The position numbers and the translations under genes are program-made. DNA of 10,170 bases from an uncultured Lewinella sp. (lineage in GTDB: Bacteria; Bacteroidota; Bacteroidia; Chitinophagales; Saprospiraceae): contig CALIGP010000363.1 in NCBI GenBank assembly GCA_938021455.1, positions 1-10,170 on the forward strand. The letters are read 5' to 3'. Each line of letters opens with the position of its first letter. The first letter of the stretch is position 1. The notes under the pieces are model-generated. The model saw nothing but the letters and a program-made list of their open reading frames with translations. It ran no database searches and was not told the origin of the DNA. This document shows positions 6,874-10,170 of this stretch, piece by piece.

Positions 6874-7221
6874 AGGTATTTTGTTGTCCCGCAAAACTGT
6901 AACAAGAAGAAGAGATTAGTCGTTTTTTATACGTTTACTTACGTTTATAAACGTTTATAAACGGTTAAAAAAATGCTGATTGCTGAAAATCAGAACCTTA
7001 TGAATTCCTTTTCAAAAAGGAAGATTTCAATCCAAAACTTCGATAGACAAATAACTCCATCCCTTTAGCATTCTATTTGCTAGTTTTACTCTATCTTGCT
7101 TACAACCAGTAGTTTGTTTTACACACTATTTTGGATTTGACTTCAAGCGGTTCTTTCTTCTTTTTAAGGACGCATTTTATTCGGTCTTTCTCATGATTTT
7201 ACCTACTTAAAATTATACTAC
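6874..7221. other. Divergent intergenic region (348 bp)
   Basis: This AT-rich spacer separates the SSB operon (minus) from the DUF1800/DUF1501 pair (plus) and must contain promoters for both directions. It holds the 10-bp repeat array (6931-6970). It also has a short imperfect hairpin at 7005-7022 (TTCCTTTT, 2 bases, AAAAGGAA), which is not followed by a T run. Several partial matches to the Bacteroidota -7 element (TAnnTTTG) exist, such as TATTTTGG near 7127, but no exact match at correct spacing to a -33 TTTG was found. A 31-codon frame at 6973-7068 has no support as a gene. Confidence 0.6.
6931..6970. repeat. Four 10-bp direct repeats containing a 22-bp palindrome (putative operator/iterons)
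   Basis: Four 10-bp units lie directly end to end: ACGTTTACTT, ACGTTTATAA, ACGTTTATAA and ACGGTTAAAA. Units two to four together contain a perfect 22-bp palindrome at 6942-6963, made of two overlapping copies of CGTTTATAAACG. The 10-bp spacing places every copy on nearly the same face of the helix, as expected for cooperative binding of a dimeric regulator or an initiator-type protein. The array lies 58-97 bp upstream of the SSB-like operon start and about 250 bp from the divergent DUF1800 gene, so control of the SSB operon is the simplest reading. Confidence 0.8.
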
Positions 7222-8838
7222 ATGTCGACTGTTTTTTCGTCCCCCGCAGTAATGGTGGATCTCAGTGCTTACACAGGCCCCTGGACTTTCTTTCAGGCCG
7301 CCCACCTGCTCCGTAGAGCATCATTTTCTCCTATCAAATCAGAGATTGATGAAGCTGTTAGCCTGGGGCTGAATGGCTCAATAAACAGGCTATTTGCCAG
7401 TGTTCCCCTACCCGAAGAACCCGTTTATTACGATGGTTACGTACATCCAGAAGCTACCGACGGGGACTCCTGGACAGACCTATATTTAAACGCCGACGAT
7501 GTAGCAGGAGATAACGGAGCCAGAAGAAGAAGCCTCGAAGCATGGTGGTTTTTAACCACTTCCGCTGGTGGTTTTTCTGTCAAGGAGAAAATGGCCTTCT
7601 TCTGGCACAATCACTTTGGCATATCTAATGTTAACGATTATCGGGCCGTTTACCAGATGATCACCACCTACCGTAATTTTTCAACGGGTAACTTCCGGGA
7701 CCTGGTAAAGGTCATGACGATCAACCCATTAATGTTGGTTTTCCTTAATGGCAATCAAAGTACGGGAGAGAGCCCTAATGAGAACTTCGCCAGAGAGATT
7801 CTGGAACTTTTTACCATTGGCAAAGGGCCACAAGTTAGCCCCGGTGACTACACTAACTATACCGAACAAGATGTCACTGAGCTAGCTAAAGCCTTTACTG
7901 GCTGGAGAACACGAAATTTCAACACCAGAACTGACGGACTAGCTCTTGAAAGCTACTTCACGGCCAGTCGTCATGACACGACTACAAAACAGTTAAGCTA
8001 CCGATTTGGAAATGCTGAAATCCCTAACGCCGATGAGTTAGAATATAGTAATGTAGTAGATCTCATCTTTCAGCAGGACGAAGTAGCCCGGTACATTTGC
8101 CGGAAGCTTTATCGCCACTTTGTCTACTACGAGATCACACAAGACATTGAAGACAATATCATTGTCCCAATGGCACAGATAATGGTCGATAATGACTACG
8201 AAATTAGCGAGGCGCTACAGGCACTGCTTAAAAGCCAGCATTTCTATGACATGTCCATTGCGGGTGATATGATTAAAACACCGCTGGAGTTTACACACAG
8301 CATTTTCCGTCCCTCGCACTTCTATAACCAAGATAACCTTAGAGACCGGTACGAAGCCGGGCGAGAAGCCCACTTACACGCCCGGGTTACGGGCATGGAA
8401 CTACGTCTTCCTCCGAGTGTTGCCGGTTGGGAAGCTTACTATCAGGAACCGAGTTTCTATCGCATCTGGCTTAACACTTCCACCATTCAAAGTCGGACTA
8501 CCTTTCAGAGAAATAGTACCCTGCGGTGGCACTTTTGGAACGGTGAACGTCATTACATCGATTGGCTAACTCTGCTGGCCGAGTTCTCCAACCCCGTAAA
8601 CCCAAATGACATGATCGAAGAAATGGGGCTACGTCTACTTCCACGCCCACTGGAAACCATACAACTCACCGCCCTTAAGGAGCTATTACTCCCTGGGCTT
8701 GAGGACTTCGTCTGGTCAGATGAATATTCCATCTTTCTAGCCAACCCAGGCGACGAAGCAGGGCGCGAATCCGTTAGCAATCGCCTCAACGAAATGATGT
8801 ACGGTTTGCTACAACTGGCAGAATTTCAACTCAATTAA
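7222..8838 (+). CDS. DUF1800 family protein
   Basis: This 538-aa protein matches the DUF1800 family along its length. Landmarks are AAHLLRRASFSP (26-37), EKMAFFWHNHFG (122-133), SPNENFAREILELFTIG (184-200), VTELAKAFTGWRTR, FQQDEVARYICRKLYRHFV (283-301) and LPPSVAGWEAYY (396-407). The family is broadly distributed in Bacteroidota, Planctomycetes and Proteobacteria and nearly always sits beside a DUF1501 gene, as here. Its biochemical function is not established to my knowledge. The protein starts MSTVFSSPAVMVDLSAYTG with no visible signal peptide, so secretion is unclear. The conserved WHNHF and NENFAREILELF segments look like functional sites (His, Asn, Glu-rich). The DUF1501 gene begins 39 bp downstream, with no terminator between, so the two are probably one transcript. 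No Shine-Dalgarno is visible; the region before ATG is AT-rich (AAAATTATACTAC). Confidence 0.95.
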   Translation: MSTVFSSPAVMVDLSAYTGPWTFFQAAHLLRRASFSPIKSEIDEAVSLGLNGSINRLFASVPLPEEPVYYDGYVHPEATDGDSWTDLYLNADDVAGDNGARRRSLEAWWFLTTSAGGFSVKEKMAFFWHNHFGISNVNDYRAVYQMITTYRNFSTGNFRDLVKVMTINPLMLVFLNGNQSTGESPNENFAREILELFTIGKGPQVSPGDYTNYTEQDVTELAKAFTGWRTRNFNTRTDGLALESYFTASRHDTTTKQLSYRFGNAEIPNADELEYSNVVDLIFQQDEVARYICRKLYRHFVYYEITQDIEDNIIVPMAQIMVDNDYEISEALQALLKSQHFYDMSIAGDMIKTPLEFTHSIFRPSHFYNQDNLRDRYEAGREAHLHARVTGMELRLPPSVAGWEAYYQEPSFYRIWLNTSTIQSRTTFQRNSTLRWHFWNGERHYIDWLTLLAEFSNPVNPNDMIEEMGLRLLPRPLETIQLTALKELLLPGLEDFVWSDEYSIFLANPGDEAGRESVSNRLNEMMYGLLQLAEFQLN

Positions 8839-8877
8839 AGACTCCACCACTTCCTTTTCCTAAAAAATTAGTTCGTC

Positions 8878-10170
8878 ATGAACAGAAGAAATTTTCTCAA
8901 AACCGGTGGAGCACTCAGTATTCCCGCCTTACTTCAAAGCGGTATTGCCGCCAACCCACTTGAACTATTCAGCCAGTTTATCAATCCGGATAGCGATAGA
9001 GTACTCGTTCTCATCCGCCTATCAGGAGGCAATGATGGGATCAACTCTTTGATCGGCATTGATCAATTAGACAATCTCCGCCAGGTGCGCCCTAATGTCG
9101 CGCTACCCGATACGGGTTATGTCAACCTTACCTCACTTACCGGTTTGCATAATAGTATGACCGGGATGAAAGAACTATTCGACACCGGTAAACTAGGCGC
9201 TATTCAGGCCGTCGGCTACCCCAATCAAAACAGATCACACTTTCGTAGTACCGACATTTGGACCTCAGCCTCCGACGCAGAAACCGTAATTACCACTGGC
9301 TGGCTTGGCCGATATCTTGATGAGGACCATCCCGAATATCCAACGGGTTACCCTAACGCAGACTTTGAGTCTCCCCTCGCAATGACGATGGGAAATGTCG
9401 TGTCTGAGACCTGCCAGGGCATTGCTACCAACTTCAGTGTATCGGTTAACAACCCCTTTAACTATCAGTACATCGCACCGGGTGGAAACACACCTTTACC
9501 AAGTAATTACTACGGAGATGAGCTCGGGTTTGTGCGCACCCTCATCGGGCAAAGCAACCAATATGGAAGTGTAGTTCAGGATGCAGCTAATGCTGGCGCC
9601 AGCCTTGCGACTAATTATACCTCAGGCAGCTTATCCAAGCAATTGCGAGACATTGCCTATCTGATTAGTGGTGGTCTGGAGACTAAAATTTTCGTTGCTA
9701 CCCTCGGCGGGTTTGACACCCATGCAAACCAGGTAAGTGGCGACAATTCAATCGGCACACATGCTGACTTAATGGCCGAGCTCAGCGATTCCATTAAAGC
9801 CTTCATGGACGACCTTGAACTACTGGGATTACAGCAGCGCGTACTCGGTCTTACCTTCAGCGAGTTCGGTCGTAGAATTCGCTCCAACGTCAGTAATGGT
9901 ACGGACCACGGTGATGCTGGGCCGTTATTCTTATTTGGGGACTGTGTTGAAGTCGGAGTGCTAGGAGAAAACCCCATCATCGATACCGCAGTAAGTCAGG
10001 GTACGGGTGTACCCTACCAGTACGATTTTCGGGATGTTTATGGCTCAGTACTGGTAGATTGGTTTGATGTACCGCAAGCAACCGTGCAAAATCTGGTTTC
10101 CGGAGGTTTCACTTATTTGCCCCTGGCGGGCGGCTGTAACTCGCTACTTCCTGCCGATCATCTAAACATG
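8878..10170 (+). CDS. DUF1501 family protein, Tat-type signal (3' end cut by window)
   Basis: The frame from ATG 8878 stays open for 431 codons to the window edge, so the C-terminus is missing. The N-terminus MNRRNFLKTGGALSIPALL has a twin-arginine motif (RRNFLK) and a mild hydrophobic stretch, pointing to Tat export. DUF1501 landmarks are LVLIRLSGGNDGINSL (43-58), NRSHFRSTDIW (118-128), TGWLGRYLDED, TLGGFDTHANQ (275-285), LTFSEFGRRIRSN (325-337), NGTDHGDAGPLFLFG (340-354) and YDFRDVYGSVLVDWF. The family is related to the alkaline phosphatase/sulfatase superfamily, so D53, D280, H282, E329, D343 and H344 are candidate metal-site residues (inference). A T9SS sorting domain might follow beyond the edge but cannot be seen. 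It follows the DUF1800 gene by 39 bp; the AT-rich TAAAAAATTAG just upstream is the kind of leader used in place of Shine-Dalgarno in this phylum. Confidence 0.95.
   Translation, partial: MNRRNFLKTGGALSIPALLQSGIAANPLELFSQFINPDSDRVLVLIRLSGGNDGINSLIGIDQLDNLRQVRPNVALPDTGYVNLTSLTGLHNSMTGMKELFDTGKLGAIQAVGYPNQNRSHFRSTDIWTSASDAETVITTGWLGRYLDEDHPEYPTGYPNADFESPLAMTMGNVVSETCQGIATNFSVSVNNPFNYQYIAPGGNTPLPSNYYGDELGFVRTLIGQSNQYGSVVQDAANAGASLATNYTSGSLSKQLRDIAYLISGGLETKIFVATLGGFDTHANQVSGDNSIGTHADLMAELSDSIKAFMDDLELLGLQQRVLGLTFSEFGRRIRSNVSNGTDHGDAGPLFLFGDCVEVGVLGENPIIDTAVSQGTGVPYQYDFRDVYGSVLVDWFDVPQATVQNLVSGGFTYLPLAGGCNSLLPADHLNM

Noticed and set aside
6874..6894. TTG start extending the first SSB-like protein by seven residues
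   Set aside because: The ATG at 6871-6873 aligns with the family N-terminus and gives the same length as the paralogue; the extension does not fit SSB sequences.
6931..6970. CRISPR array or plasmid origin
   Set aside because: Repeats are 10 bp with no spacers, so not CRISPR; no replication initiator gene or DnaA boxes were seen, so an origin cannot be supported.
7005..7022. Hairpin TTCCTTTT/AAAAGGAA in the divergent spacer
   Set aside because: AT-rich, tiny loop and no T run on either strand; not a convincing terminator or riboswitch.
6973..7068. 31-codon plus-strand frame (MLIAENQNLMNSFSK...) just after the 10-bp repeats
   Set aside because: Too short, no homology recognised, no clear promoter or coding bias; likely chance in AT-rich spacer DNA, though a leader peptide cannot be excluded.

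Overview
The window looks like chromosomal DNA of a Bacteroidota bacterium, probably a marine member of the Saprospiria (Lewinella-like). This is judged from protein style only. The main signs are a secreted protein ending in a type A type IX secretion (T9SS) sorting domain, gene starts without Shine-Dalgarno sequences, an M1 peptidase with a GGMEYP motif, and a DUF1800/DUF1501 gene pair. No tRNA, rRNA, CRISPR array, transposase or integrase was seen.

Layout from left to right. Positions 1-1501 (minus strand) carry a family 4-type glycosyltransferase. It is followed 23 bp later by the start of a membrane-anchored endonuclease/exonuclease/phosphatase (EEP) protein that runs off the left edge. 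Positions 1502-1778 are a divergent intergenic region. At 1779-2888 (plus) lies a T9SS cargo protein, closed by a strong intrinsic terminator at 2920-2959. Positions 2960-3135 hold a non-coding octamer tandem repeat with an inverted copy, between two convergent genes. At 3136-4965 (minus) is an exported M1 zinc aminopeptidase-like protein. At 5106-6873 (minus) is a tightly packed three-gene operon: two short single-stranded-DNA-binding (SSB/OB-fold) paralogues of 118 aa each, joined by an ATGA overlap, then a lipoprotein resembling ferric-iron ABC transporter binding proteins, which overlaps the second SSB by 13 bp. Upstream of this operon, in a 348-bp divergent spacer, are four 10-bp direct repeats containing a perfect 22-bp palindrome. 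At 7222 to the right edge (plus) is the DUF1800-DUF1501 pair, with the second gene cut by the window end.

Most genes are ordinary envelope, secretion and surface functions. The most unusual part is 5106-6970: paired SSB-like proteins without the usual acidic C-terminal tail, translationally coupled to a solute-binding lipoprotein and preceded by a helically phased repeat array that looks like an operator or iteron set. The octamer repeat at 3086-3128 and the DUF1800/DUF1501 pair, whose biochemical role is poorly understood, are the next most interesting.
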